DNA from: Chthoniobacterales bacterium
GTDB lineage: Bacteria; Verrucomicrobiota; Verrucomicrobiia; Chthoniobacterales; UBA10450
Reading direction: 5' to 3'
Assembly (NCBI GenBank): GCA_025935755.1
Contig: JAICUQ010000003.1
Coordinates: forward strand, 1 to 64,000
Length of the DNA stretch: 64,000 bases
Shown here: one piece after another, positions 8,746 through 17,281 of the stretch
Layout of the letters: every line of letters begins with the position of its first letter
How positions within the stretch are numbered: position 1 is the stretch's first letter
Position numbers and translations under genes: made by a program
Notes under the pieces: generated by a model
Told to the model about the DNA's origin: nothing
Seen by the model: the letters and a program-made list of their open reading frames with translations, nothing else
Databases searched by the model: none

Positions 8746-9978
8746 TTAGTGCCGCCCGTGAGGCCTTGGTGTGGGTGTCGGTGTTGGCGTAGGAGATGGT
8801 GCGGCCTGCACCTCGACAGCTCCGATATCAGCGCGACCATTCACCACCCGCGCAAAACCGGGGCCGCGTTGATCCATACTCAGCGCCGGATCACTCCCGT
8901 CGATTGCTGGGCTATCCGATGCCGGTAGATGCGTGAAGGTCGGACCGCCGTTATTTTGCAACGGGCCAAGCTTAGGGTCGGTGTTGATTCGATCGCCAGT
9001 GGCCGTTAGACAACCGCCACCAGCGTCGCTGCTCAAATTGTAGCCAAGGGAGGTTACGGGGCCGAGTTGTTGAACATTGTAAATGTTCTCGCCCACAGGA
9101 CCCGCGTTGAAGATCGTGTTTCCAATCTTAACCGTTCCGCCCTCATTGACGATGCCGCCGCCGTGCGCGTTGAACCCGGTGCCGCAAAAGTTGCCGCTGA
9201 ATGTGTTGTTAGTGATCGTCAGTGTAGCGCCTGACCAGTTATAGATCGCGCCGCCAGAGGCAGCCGAATTGCCGCTCAAAGTACTGTTGCTGATTGTCAG
9301 TGCCCCTATGTTGACGATGGCACCGCCGAAGTTGTAACCGTTGTCCGAGTTGCCGCTCAGAGTGCTGTTCGTGATCGTCACGGTTCCCGAATCGTTAAAG
9401 ATCCCTCCGCCTGGCCAGGCCGAGTTGCCACTAATTGTGCAGTTGCTGATCGTCAGCGTCGCGTTGCCGCCGAACCCGTCGTTGTAGATGCCGCCACCGC
9501 TGCCCTGATCCGCCGTGTTGCCGCTGATTGTGCAGTTGTTCAGCGTCAGGTTCGCATGATCATTGTAGATGCCGCCTCCCCAATAGTTGGGCAGCTCCGC
9601 CGACCCGTTTAAAATGGTCAGACCGGAGATGGTGACCGTCTTACCGGGGCTGATCTCGAAGACGCGGCTGACGTGCCAGGAGGACACGCCCAGGTACGCG
9701 GGGTAACCGGCTTGTGGAACCCAGCGGATGGTGACGCTTTTGTTTACGACGAGCTCGCCTAAAGACGGCATCAGACCGAGCGTGTACCCGCCCAACTGGG
9801 GAGCGAACTCGATGGTGTCGCCATCATTGGCATCGACTAACGCCTGGCGCAAGCTTGTCTGGACACCCAAGCCGTCGCCGACTTCGGTAACTGTGATCAT
9901 CGCGCCGCGAAGGCCGGGCAATCCAGCGGCCGCTGCGCCGAGCAACGCGATCATAAGAATTATTCGTGTGTGTTTCAT
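8746..9978 (-). CDS. Secreted right-handed beta-helix protein with choice-of-anchor Q-type C-terminus
   Basis: The start at 9978 was chosen for its signal peptide (MKHTRIILMIALLGAAAAG); the longer upstream reading frame runs through the leader. The 410-aa product has an ordered series of beta-helix rungs (TISNCTISGNSA, TITNSTLSGNSD) at about 95-290, as in polymorphic outer-membrane/pectate-lyase-like proteins. It then has LQNNGGPTFTHLPASDSPAID and DQRGPGFxRVxNGRxDIGAVE, typical of the choice-of-anchor Q class, and a short Pro-Thr tail ending RPHGRH. A surface or secreted role is inferred; no catalytic residues were recognised. Confidence 0.88.
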   Translation of the reverse strand: MKHTRIILMIALLGAAAAGLPGLRGAMITVTEVGDGLGVQTSLRQALVDANDGDTIEFAPQLGGYTLGLMPSLGELVVNKSVTIRWVPQAGYPAYLGVSSWHVSRVFEISPGKTVTISGLTILNGSAELPNYWGGGIYNDHANLTLNNCTISGNTADQGSGGGIYNDGFGGNATLTISNCTISGNSAWPGGGIFNDSGTVTITNSTLSGNSDNGYNFGGAIVNIGALTISNSTLSGNSAASGGAIYNWSGATLTITNNTFSGNFCGTGFNAHGGGIVNEGGTVKIGNTIFNAGPVGENIYNVQQLGPVTSLGYNLSSDAGGGCLTATGDRINTDPKLGPLQNNGGPTFTHLPASDSPAIDGSDPALSMDQRGPGFARVVNGRADIGAVEVQAAPSPTPTPTPTPRPHGRH

Positions 9979-10115
9979 AGATGTTTTCGTTTGTGTGCTT
10001 TGTTTACCTTGTTGCGATTCGCGCAGCATTGCTTTGGCAGGCCCGCAAATCTGTTTCTGTCGGGTAAAGCGGAAATCGCCGTTAAAACCCGCCAAGTTTT
10101 TCATCGCGCACCGCC
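9979..10115 (-). promoter_or_regulatory. Shared leader, family 1, copy D, between beta-helix and sigma genes
   Basis: On the minus strand it reads AAAAACTTGGCGGGTTTTAA, GATTTCCGCTTTACCCG, CAGAAACAGATTTGCGGGCC and an A-rich run to ATG. It lies in the divergent region next to the ECF sigma gene, which makes a regulatory link plausible. Confidence 0.55.
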
Positions 10116-10152
10116 ACTCGCCTTTGCTAAATTCGGGGTATCGAGTGGCGAT

Positions 10153-10743
10153 ATGACGATTCCCCCCGCTTCCCAGCAAGAAGTGACTAGACTGCTCGCC
10201 GATTGGAGCGGCGGAGACCCGAGCGCACTCGAAAGATTGATACCGCTCGTTCAACCGGAATTGCATCGGCTGGCGCGTCATTACATGAGCCGGGAGGCGG
10301 TCGGGCATACGTTGCAAACCACCGCGCTTTTGAATGAGGCGTACCTCCACCTGGTCGACGATCCGAGACGCAATTGGCAAAACCGCACGCATTTCGTAGC
10401 GGCAGCCGCCCAATTAATGCGACGCATCATGGTTGATCATGCGCGTGAACGACGTGCGCAGAAGCGTGGCGGCGGCGCAGTTAAAGTCGAGCTGGACGAC
10501 GCTGCGCTGGTGACTGAACGCAGATCGGAAGAATTGCTGGCGTTGGATGAAGCGCTGGAGAAACTCGCGGCGCTGGATCCACGCAAAACTCAAATTGTTG
10601 AGCTGCGTTATTTCGGAGGTTTAACCGTAGAGGAGACAGCTCGATTCCTGCAGCTGTCTCAGCGGATGGTAGAGCGGGAATGGATGATGGCAAAGGCGTG
10701 GCTTTACCGTGCGTTAAGCGGGCAGGAAGCCAATGACATCTGA
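10153..10743 (+). CDS. ECF-type RNA polymerase sigma factor (SigX6-like)
   Basis: The 196-aa product, taken from the ATG at 10153, has sigma region 2 at about 20-95 (LERLIPLVQPELHRLARHY ... RRIMVDHARERRAQKRGGG) and region 4 at about 130-190 (LDPRKTQIVELRYFGGLTVEE ... VEREWMMAKAWLYRAL). This fits the TIGR02999 group often encoded beside Ser/Thr kinases in Planctomycetes, Verrucomicrobia and Acidobacteria. Its end overlaps the kinase start by 11 bp (ATGACATCTGA), so translation is probably coupled. No anti-sigma gene is visible; the kinase may fill that control role. The divergent secreted-protein cluster is a candidate regulon. Confidence 0.9.
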   Translation: MTIPPASQQEVTRLLADWSGGDPSALERLIPLVQPELHRLARHYMSREAVGHTLQTTALLNEAYLHLVDDPRRNWQNRTHFVAAAAQLMRRIMVDHARERRAQKRGGGAVKVELDDAALVTERRSEELLALDEALEKLAALDPRKTQIVELRYFGGLTVEETARFLQLSQRMVEREWMMAKAWLYRALSGQEANDI

Positions 10744-13700
10744 GCGCTGGCAACAAGTCAACGAACTGTTTCAGTTAGCGGCAGAACGTACTCCTGAAGA
10801 AAGGACGGCGTTTCTCCAAACAGCCTGCGGGGATGATGAAGGCTTGAGGCGAGAGGTAGAATCCCTGATCGCTTCTTACGAGCGAGCGGCGAATTTTATT
10901 GAATCACCGGCCTTCGAAGTTGTTCCCGAACTTCTGACCAACGAGCGGACAAGCGCGATCATCGGCGAATCGATCGGTCGCTATCAGATCGAAGCCCTGC
11001 TTGGTGTCGGTGGAATGGGCGAGGTGTTCCTGGCACGAGACGAGCAACTCGGACGCAAAGTGGCGCTCAAATTTCTCCCGGAACGATTGACGGCAAACAA
11101 AAGTCAATTGAGCCGGTTCAAAAGCGAGGCGCGCGCCGCTTCAGCGCTGAATCATCCAAATATTCTGACCGTCTACGAAATCGCCACCGAAGGAGACCGG
11201 CACTTCATTGCGACGGAGTTCATTGAAGGTGTAACGCTGCGCACATCGCTGTCGCGCGGCAGAATGAGCGTACAAGACGCGCTGGATGTTGCGGTGCAAG
11301 TCGCCTCGGCCCTCGCCGCTGCACATAAAGCTGGTGTAGTGCATCGCGATATCAAGCCGGAAAACATCATGATCAGACCGGACGGTTACGTGAAGATCCT
11401 CGATTTCGGCCTTGCGAAACTAACTGAACAAAATCCGGCGGTAATCAATCGGCGCCTAACGATAACAAACACATTGCACACGTATAGCGGCCTGCTGCTA
11501 GGCACTCCGCGTTACATGTCTCCGGAACAAGCGCGTGGCGAACCGGCGGATGCACGCTCAGATATTTGGAGTTTGGGCACTGTCATTTACGAGATGGTTG
11601 GCGGTATCCCGGCGTTCTCCGGCGCTACCCCGAGTGATTGCATCGCTTCCATCCTGAAAACCGAAGCGACTCCTCTGTCGAGCGTCGCACCGGCTGTCCC
11701 GGCCGAACTGCAATCGATCTTGCAGAAGGCATTGCTCAAAGACAGGGATGAACGTTACCAACTAATTGCTGAGATGCTCGCAGAGTTGCGGGCTTTAAAA
11801 GCAAATTTGGAACGCGCAGCGTCTGCGCCCAAGAGCCGGCCTGCATGGATGTGGACAGCTGCTGCTGCTGCGATTGTTCTCACTGCCATCGGTGGATTGT
11901 TTCTCATTCGCTACCGCAGCTTACCGCCTGTTATGACGGCGTCTGGCTGGTCTTCCGCCGATCAGACGGACCTGACTGCCTTAACAAGTATACCGGACAA
12001 GAGCATTGCGGTACTTCCGTTTGAAAACCGGAGTCGCGATACAGATAACGCGTACTTTGCCGATGCCATTCAGGATGAAATCCTGACGCGGTTATCGAAG
12101 ATCGCAGACCTGAAAGTGATCTCCCGCACGTCAACGCAGCATTACAAGACCGTGCCCGCGAACGTGCCCGACATCGCAAAACAACTTGGTGTTGCTTACA
12201 TTCTGGAAGGCAGCGTCCAAAAAAGCAGCGACGCGGTGCGGGTAAACGTCCAGTTAATCAAAGCAGCTACTGATGCCCATGTTTGGGCAGATACGTTCGA
12301 TCGCAAATTAACCGACATCCTAGCTGTTGAGAGTGAGGTCGCAAAAGCGATCGCCGATCAGTTAGGCGCCAAACTCACGGGACAAGAAGAGCAAACTATC
12401 GCTGCCAAGCCAACGGACAATCCTGACGCGTACGATGCTTACCTGCGTGGCCTGGCTTTCAGTCTCAAAACGGCAAACACGAACACGAATGTGGTTAATG
12501 CGCAGAAATACCTTCGGGAAGCGGTTCGGTTGGACCCGAAGTTCGCGCTGGCATGGGCGCTTTTGTCATTCGTGGAATCTCGCGGTTACGGAACAGTCAC
12601 TTTGCAACCGACAGACGCCCTGCGTGAAGAAGCGCGGCAGGCCGCGGAGACGGCTCTATCTCTTCAGCCCAACACCGGGGAGTCCATATTAGCCATGGGT
12701 TTCTACCATTATGCTTGTCTGAAGGATTACGACACCGCGATACGTTATTTCGAACAGGCGCGCCAGTTCCTGCCCAATAGCAGCCGGATTCCTGAATCGC
12801 TCGCTTATGTAACGAGAAGGCAGGGAAGATGGGATCAGAGCGAGACTTACTTCAATGAAGCCGAGCGGTTAGATCCACGCAATGTTTCGCTGCTTACCCA
12901 GCACGCATTATCTTACAAAGATCGCCGGCTTTTTCCGGAAGCATTACGGAAGCTCGAACAGATTCTCAATATCACTCCGGATGATGTTGATACGATCGTA
13001 GAGAAAGGAGCGATCGCCCAAGCAGAGGGCGACCTTACGCGAGCTGCGGCTCTCCTTAGTTCTGTGCAACCCGCAGCAGACGACACTAACGCGCTAGAAA
13101 CACAAGCTTACCAGGCTATCCTGGAACGCAGGCCGACACCAATCATCTCGCAATTAAAAACGGTACTCGCTAACCCTGAAGCGGCGCTCGGTTTTTACAA
13201 AGGTGGATTAAGGTTTTGGTTAGGCTGGGTCCAGGATGTTACCGGCGATCACGATGCCGGAAATGAAAGCTGGCAACAAGCACGTCGCGAACTGGAACCT
13301 TTTCTCATAGAACAACCGGAAAACCATATCCTTCTTGGCGATCTCGCGCTGACGGCCATGAGCCTTGGTGACAAGACCGCTGCATTCGATTTCGCGGAGC
13401 GAGCGATTGCTTCGCTTCCTGTCCAGAAAGACGCCGTACGTGGCCCGGCACCAATTGAAATTCTGGCGCGCGTGGCGGCGAAATTCGGCGAATCGGATCG
13501 CGCCATCGCAGCTTTGGAGAAGCTTTTGTCTGTTCCTTATTCAGGGCCACTCGGTCCCGGCGCGCCACTGACTCCTGCCCTGCTCCAGCTGGATCCGATG
13601 TTCGACGCGTTACGGAATGACCCGCGTTTCCAGAAACTCGTTAAGGCAGCGAAGGAACCAGCTGCGACAACTATTTCCGCCAAATCCATTGCGGTTCTTC

Positions 13701-15361
13701 CGTTCGAAAACCTCAGCCGCGATCCGGACAACGGATTCTTTACCGACGGCGTGCAGGATGAAATTCTGACCGACCTGGCGAGGATCGCGGAGTTGAAAGT
13801 GATCAGCCGCACTTCAGTCATGCAGTATAAGAGCGGAGCGAAACGCAACCTGCGGCAGATCGGAACCGAACTCGGCGTGGCCCATGTTTTGGAAGGAAGC
13901 GTGCAACGGGTTGGGAATCGGGTGCGAGTAAATGCCCAATTGATCGATGCGCGCACGGATATGCATCTGTGGGCGCAAACTTACGATCGCGATCTTGCCG
14001 ATGTTTTCGCTATTCAAACCGAGATCGCAAAAACCATCGCTGATCAGCTCCAGGCAAAGCTTTCACCGAGCGAGAAGAGTGCCATTGAACAGCCGCCGAC
14101 AACCGATGTCACTGCGTTCAACCTTTACTCGCACGCTAAAAATCTTTTTCTGACCGCGTTCGCCGGGCCTAACGGGCGAGCCGATTTGCTGCAAGCGGCC
14201 GATCTGCTGAACCAGGCGCTGGCGCGTGATCCACAATTTTTCCAGGCGTATTGCCAACTCGCGTTTACTGAGATCAACATTTACGGCGTTCTGGATCATA
14301 ACCCCGCGTACCTGGCGGCAGCCGAAGCAGCTCTCAAATCTGCAGCTCGCCTTCGTCCGGATGCTGGCGAAACGCATCTCGCGCGCGCTCGTAATCTTTA
14401 TTGGGGTTACCTCGATTATGACGGTGCTCTGCGTGAGTTGGAAATTGCCCGGAAAAGTCTACCCGGCGAGGATTGGATCTTCTCGTTGAAAGGATACATC
14501 GAGCGGCGACAGGGGCGCTGGGAGGAGTGCATACGCGATCTCGAACGCGCTACGGACCTCGACCCTCGCAACGTTCTAACACTTCAGCAGTTGGCATTAA
14601 CTTACCAACAGCTTCGGCGGTATGCGGAAGAGAAATCGACCTACGAGCGGATCCTGGCTTTTCAGCCTAACGATCCAGTGACGAAATCCAGTCACGCGTT
14701 CGTGGACCTCGATTGGAAAGCTGACACTCGACCGTTGCATGAAGTAACCGATTCAATTCGAAACAAGAATCCTGCTGCGGTGCCCGCCATCGCTGACAAC
14801 TGGCTTCTGTGCGCGTTCGCTAAGCGCGACGCTAGCGCAGCGAAGGAAGCATTGGATGCGTTAGGCGAAAATTCAACCTCGTTAGGTCCAATCGTCGACG
14901 TCAGATTCAGTCGTCCATTTATGGAAGGAGTGATTGCCAGGATGGCCGGGGATGATGCCAGGGCGCGCTCCGCGTTCATCGCCGCACGCGCAGAAGCGGA
15001 GAAAATTGTCAATGCTCAGCCAAAATATGCACCGGCGTTGTGCGTCCTGGCTTTGATTCATGCAGCCGTCGGAAACAGAGAGCAAGCGCTACGCGAAGGG
15101 CGACGGGCGGCGCAACTTTATCCAATCGAAAAGGATGCGTTCCTCGCGACCGCGATGGTGAAGTATTTGGCAATGATTGCTGCGTGGGTTGGCGACAAAG
15201 ATCTCGCCTTTGAACAGCTGGCGATCGCCACCGGGGAGCCGGGCGATCTTAGCTATGGCCAATTGAAATTGATGCCGTTCTGGGATCCACTCCGCGACGA
15301 TCCACGATTCGACGAGATCGTGGCATCACTCGCTCCGAAGCAGTCGGCGTTAAAGCGTTGA
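10733..15361 (+). CDS. Membrane Ser/Thr protein kinase with two TolB-N/TPR modules
   Basis: This 1542-aa protein has an N-terminal helical segment (1-80) and a Hanks-type kinase domain (about 84-355). The Gly-rich loop GVGGMGEVF, K113, HRDIKPEN (204-211), DFGLAK (224-229) and GTPRYMSPEQ are all present, so it should be active. One transmembrane helix lies at about 371-392. The outer part holds a TolB/FlgO-like N-terminal domain (about 423-550, SIAVLPFENRSRD ... VAYILEGSVQ), TPRs (about 560-960), a second TolB-like domain (about 982-1110, SIAVLPFENLSRD) and more TPRs to the end. The second half looks like an internal duplication. It probably senses an extracytoplasmic partner and phosphorylates the cognate sigma factor or another target. 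Confidence 0.92.
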   Translation: MTSERWQQVNELFQLAAERTPEERTAFLQTACGDDEGLRREVESLIASYERAANFIESPAFEVVPELLTNERTSAIIGESIGRYQIEALLGVGGMGEVFLARDEQLGRKVALKFLPERLTANKSQLSRFKSEARAASALNHPNILTVYEIATEGDRHFIATEFIEGVTLRTSLSRGRMSVQDALDVAVQVASALAAAHKAGVVHRDIKPENIMIRPDGYVKILDFGLAKLTEQNPAVINRRLTITNTLHTYSGLLLGTPRYMSPEQARGEPADARSDIWSLGTVIYEMVGGIPAFSGATPSDCIASILKTEATPLSSVAPAVPAELQSILQKALLKDRDERYQLIAEMLAELRALKANLERAASAPKSRPAWMWTAAAAAIVLTAIGGLFLIRYRSLPPVMTASGWSSADQTDLTALTSIPDKSIAVLPFENRSRDTDNAYFADAIQDEILTRLSKIADLKVISRTSTQHYKTVPANVPDIAKQLGVAYILEGSVQKSSDAVRVNVQLIKAATDAHVWADTFDRKLTDILAVESEVAKAIADQLGAKLTGQEEQTIAAKPTDNPDAYDAYLRGLAFSLKTANTNTNVVNAQKYLREAVRLDPKFALAWALLSFVESRGYGTVTLQPTDALREEARQAAETALSLQPNTGESILAMGFYHYACLKDYDTAIRYFEQARQFLPNSSRIPESLAYVTRRQGRWDQSETYFNEAERLDPRNVSLLTQHALSYKDRRLFPEALRKLEQILNITPDDVDTIVEKGAIAQAEGDLTRAAALLSSVQPAADDTNALETQAYQAILERRPTPIISQLKTVLANPEAALGFYKGGLRFWLGWVQDVTGDHDAGNESWQQARRELEPFLIEQPENHILLGDLALTAMSLGDKTAAFDFAERAIASLPVQKDAVRGPAPIEILARVAAKFGESDRAIAALEKLLSVPYSGPLGPGAPLTPALLQLDPMFDALRNDPRFQKLVKAAKEPAATTISAKSIAVLPFENLSRDPDNGFFTDGVQDEILTDLARIAELKVISRTSVMQYKSGAKRNLRQIGTELGVAHVLEGSVQRVGNRVRVNAQLIDARTDMHLWAQTYDRDLADVFAIQTEIAKTIADQLQAKLSPSEKSAIEQPPTTDVTAFNLYSHAKNLFLTAFAGPNGRADLLQAADLLNQALARDPQFFQAYCQLAFTEINIYGVLDHNPAYLAAAEAALKSAARLRPDAGETHLARARNLYWGYLDYDGALRELEIARKSLPGEDWIFSLKGYIERRQGRWEECIRDLERATDLDPRNVLTLQQLALTYQQLRRYAEEKSTYERILAFQPNDPVTKSSHAFVDLDWKADTRPLHEVTDSIRNKNPAAVPAIADNWLLCAFAKRDASAAKEALDALGENSTSLGPIVDVRFSRPFMEGVIARMAGDDARARSAFIAARAEAEKIVNAQPKYAPALCVLALIHAAVGNREQALREGRRAAQLYPIEKDAFLATAMVKYLAMIAAWVGDKDLAFEQLAIATGEPGDLSYGQLKLMPFWDPLRDDPRFDEIVASLAPKQSALKR

Positions 15362-15455
15362 AAGGTTGAACCATTGAAGCGGAAGCAACGAGCGACGTCT
15401 TGGCGGCCGTCGAACCAATCTGAGGGCTCGAAAGCCGTCATTCCTTGAGCGACCC

Positions 15456-16067
15456 CTAATCGCTCAGCTCAACGTTCCAGTATGCGAGATCGACGAAGTG
15501 TTTCCATAGATCGTGCTGCGGAACTGAAAATGTAATCTGAACAAACGGCCGCCACTTTGGCCGCTTCGGTTTGCGAATCAGACTCATGTGCGCTTCGCGG
15601 GGGAGCCGATTGCCCTTCCGCGTATTGCACGGGATGCAGGAGCAAACCACGTTTTCCCAAGTCGTCGTCCCGCCACGATCGCGCGGCACAACGTGATCCA
15701 GATTGAGTTCGCTGCGATCGAACAATTGCCCGCAGTACTGGCAGGTGTTGTTGTCACGCTCGAATACGTTGTGCCGGGTGAACTTCACTTCTTTCTTCGG
15801 AAGCCGATCGAACACAAGCAGCACAATCACGCGCGGGATGCGGATCTTGAACGAGATAGTCGTGACCACCTCGTGATCGGGGGCATTCGCGGACAGATCG
15901 CGCCAGCTTTCGAAATCGTGAGTCAGAAAATTGTTGGCGTCATCTGACGAAACGATTTGGGCGTGGCCAGCATAGACGAGCGAGAAGGCGCGACGAGCAG
16001 AGCAGATGTTGACCGCCTGCCAGAGCCGGTTGAGCACCAAAACCTGACTATTCAATAACGTCTGCAA
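15456..16067 (-). CDS. HNH endonuclease
   Basis: The 203-aa protein has a central HNH module: CQYCGQLF, then LNLDHVVPRDRGG, ENVVCSCIPCNTRKG. The two CxxC pairs bind a structural metal and the DH/N residues form the catalytic beta-beta-alpha-metal site. The N-terminal VLVLNRLWQAVNICSARRAF is the usual lead-in of a widespread single-gene bacterial HNH family. No methyltransferase or phage gene lies beside it, so there is no sign of a restriction system. Substrate unknown. Confidence 0.88.
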   Translation of the reverse strand: MQTLLNSQVLVLNRLWQAVNICSARRAFSLVYAGHAQIVSSDDANNFLTHDFESWRDLSANAPDHEVVTTISFKIRIPRVIVLLVFDRLPKKEVKFTRHNVFERDNNTCQYCGQLFDRSELNLDHVVPRDRGGTTTWENVVCSCIPCNTRKGNRLPREAHMSLIRKPKRPKWRPFVQITFSVPQHDLWKHFVDLAYWNVELSD

Positions 16068-16217
16068 GTCTTGAAGGTAACGGCATTACACCCGCCTTTT
16101 ACGGACTTCCGCGTAAATTTGGCCGACGCTATCATTGGGCCTTTTCCATGTCAACGTGAGCGAGTTTGCGAGTGTCCGGTTTTAGGCCGTTCCAGTCAGG
16201 TGCCGGTAAATTATGTT

Positions 16218-16236
16218 GGCGTCTGACACAGACGCC
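16218..16236. repeat. Short inverted repeat upstream of quinone reductase gene
   Basis: GGCGTCT/AGACGCC form a 7-bp stem with a 5-nt loop about 20 bp before the start at 16256. No Shine-Dalgarno lies between hairpin and start. Confidence 0.5.
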
Positions 16237-16255
16237 CTACAGTTCGAAAACCCAA

Positions 16256-17224
16256 ATGGTTCAAGCGCAATTTCCCGACGAAGAAACCAGGTCCGGGGAA
16301 TTCAAACGCCAGGAAGACGCATTTCGCGACTGGATCTCAAATGATGCCTCGAGTCCGTACCCTGCTGAGGCGGGCCGTTATCATCTTTACGTGTCGCTGG
16401 CCTGCCCGTGGGCCAGTCGGACGATCATTGTCCGAAAAGTAAAAGGACTCGAGGACGCCATTGGCATGACCGTGGTGGATCCAGTTCGAGACGAACTGGG
16501 ATGGGCGTTTCGCGATCCTTCCGGCAAGATTCCACCCGGCGCACCGTTTGAATCCACCGATCCGATCAATCGCTTTCGATTTCTGAGCGAAGGCTACATG
16601 GCAACCGATCCCGATTATCATGAGCGCGTCACTGTGCCTGTGCTGTGGGACACGAACACAAAACGGATCATAAACAATTGCGAGGACGACATCTGTCGCA
16701 TGTTCAACGATGTATTTAACGACTTCGCGCGAAACAAAGCCGTGGACCTTTTCCCTCACGACATAAAAGCCGAGCACGCGAAGCTTTCCGATTTCGTCTA
16801 CGACAACGTGAACAACGGCGTTTACAAAGCAGGATTCGCCACGCGCCAGCGGACATACGAGATCGCCTGTCGCAGAGTTTTTCAGTCGCTTGATGAGCTT
16901 GAACAACGCTTGTCGAAAACGAGATATCTGTTTGCAAACCGCATCGTCGAAGCGGACTGGCGATTATTTTGCACGCTGGTGCGTTTTGACCCCGTCTATC
17001 ACGGTCATTTCAAATGCAACCTGCGACGCATCATCGATTATCCAAATCTGCAGGGCTATCTGATGGATTTGTATCAGCAGTCCGGGATCGCGGAAACGGT
17101 AAACGTGGACCATATCAAGCGTCATTACTACATGACGCACACCGCGATTAACCCGACGCGCATCGTTCCTATTGGCCCGGTGATCGACCTAACAAAACCG
17201 CATGGTCGCGAAAGATTGAACTAA
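16256..17224 (+). CDS. Glutathionyl-hydroquinone reductase (ECM4/YqjG family)
   Basis: The start at 16256 gives 322 aa, close to E. coli YqjG (328 aa). Its product reduces glutathionylated hydroquinones using GSH. The catalytic Cys is in LACPWASRTII (about 50), followed by family motifs FLSEGYMATDPDYHERVTVPVLWD, NCEDDICRMFN and FANRIVEADWRLFCTLVRFDPVYHGHFKCN. Both the thioredoxin-like and helical GST domains are complete. GSH-linked chemistry here alongside a bacillithiol-type locus at 44.9-51.2 kb is of interest. Confidence 0.93.
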   Translation: MVQAQFPDEETRSGEFKRQEDAFRDWISNDASSPYPAEAGRYHLYVSLACPWASRTIIVRKVKGLEDAIGMTVVDPVRDELGWAFRDPSGKIPPGAPFESTDPINRFRFLSEGYMATDPDYHERVTVPVLWDTNTKRIINNCEDDICRMFNDVFNDFARNKAVDLFPHDIKAEHAKLSDFVYDNVNNGVYKAGFATRQRTYEIACRRVFQSLDELEQRLSKTRYLFANRIVEADWRLFCTLVRFDPVYHGHFKCNLRRIIDYPNLQGYLMDLYQQSGIAETVNVDHIKRHYYMTHTAINPTRIVPIGPVIDLTKPHGRERLN

Positions 17225-17281
17225 GGCAGTTGCCAGGGCGGCAATTCTTCATACAATCGTGCGCTTCAGCCTGATCCGACC

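Noticed and set aside
9970-10152. Longer N-terminus for the sigma factor
   Set aside because: The upstream extension is the other strand's leader read through and lacks sigma homology; the ATG at 10153 begins the conserved part.
15456-16067. Restriction or phage-defence role for the HNH nuclease
   Set aside because: It stands alone among metabolic genes without methyltransferase or defence partners.
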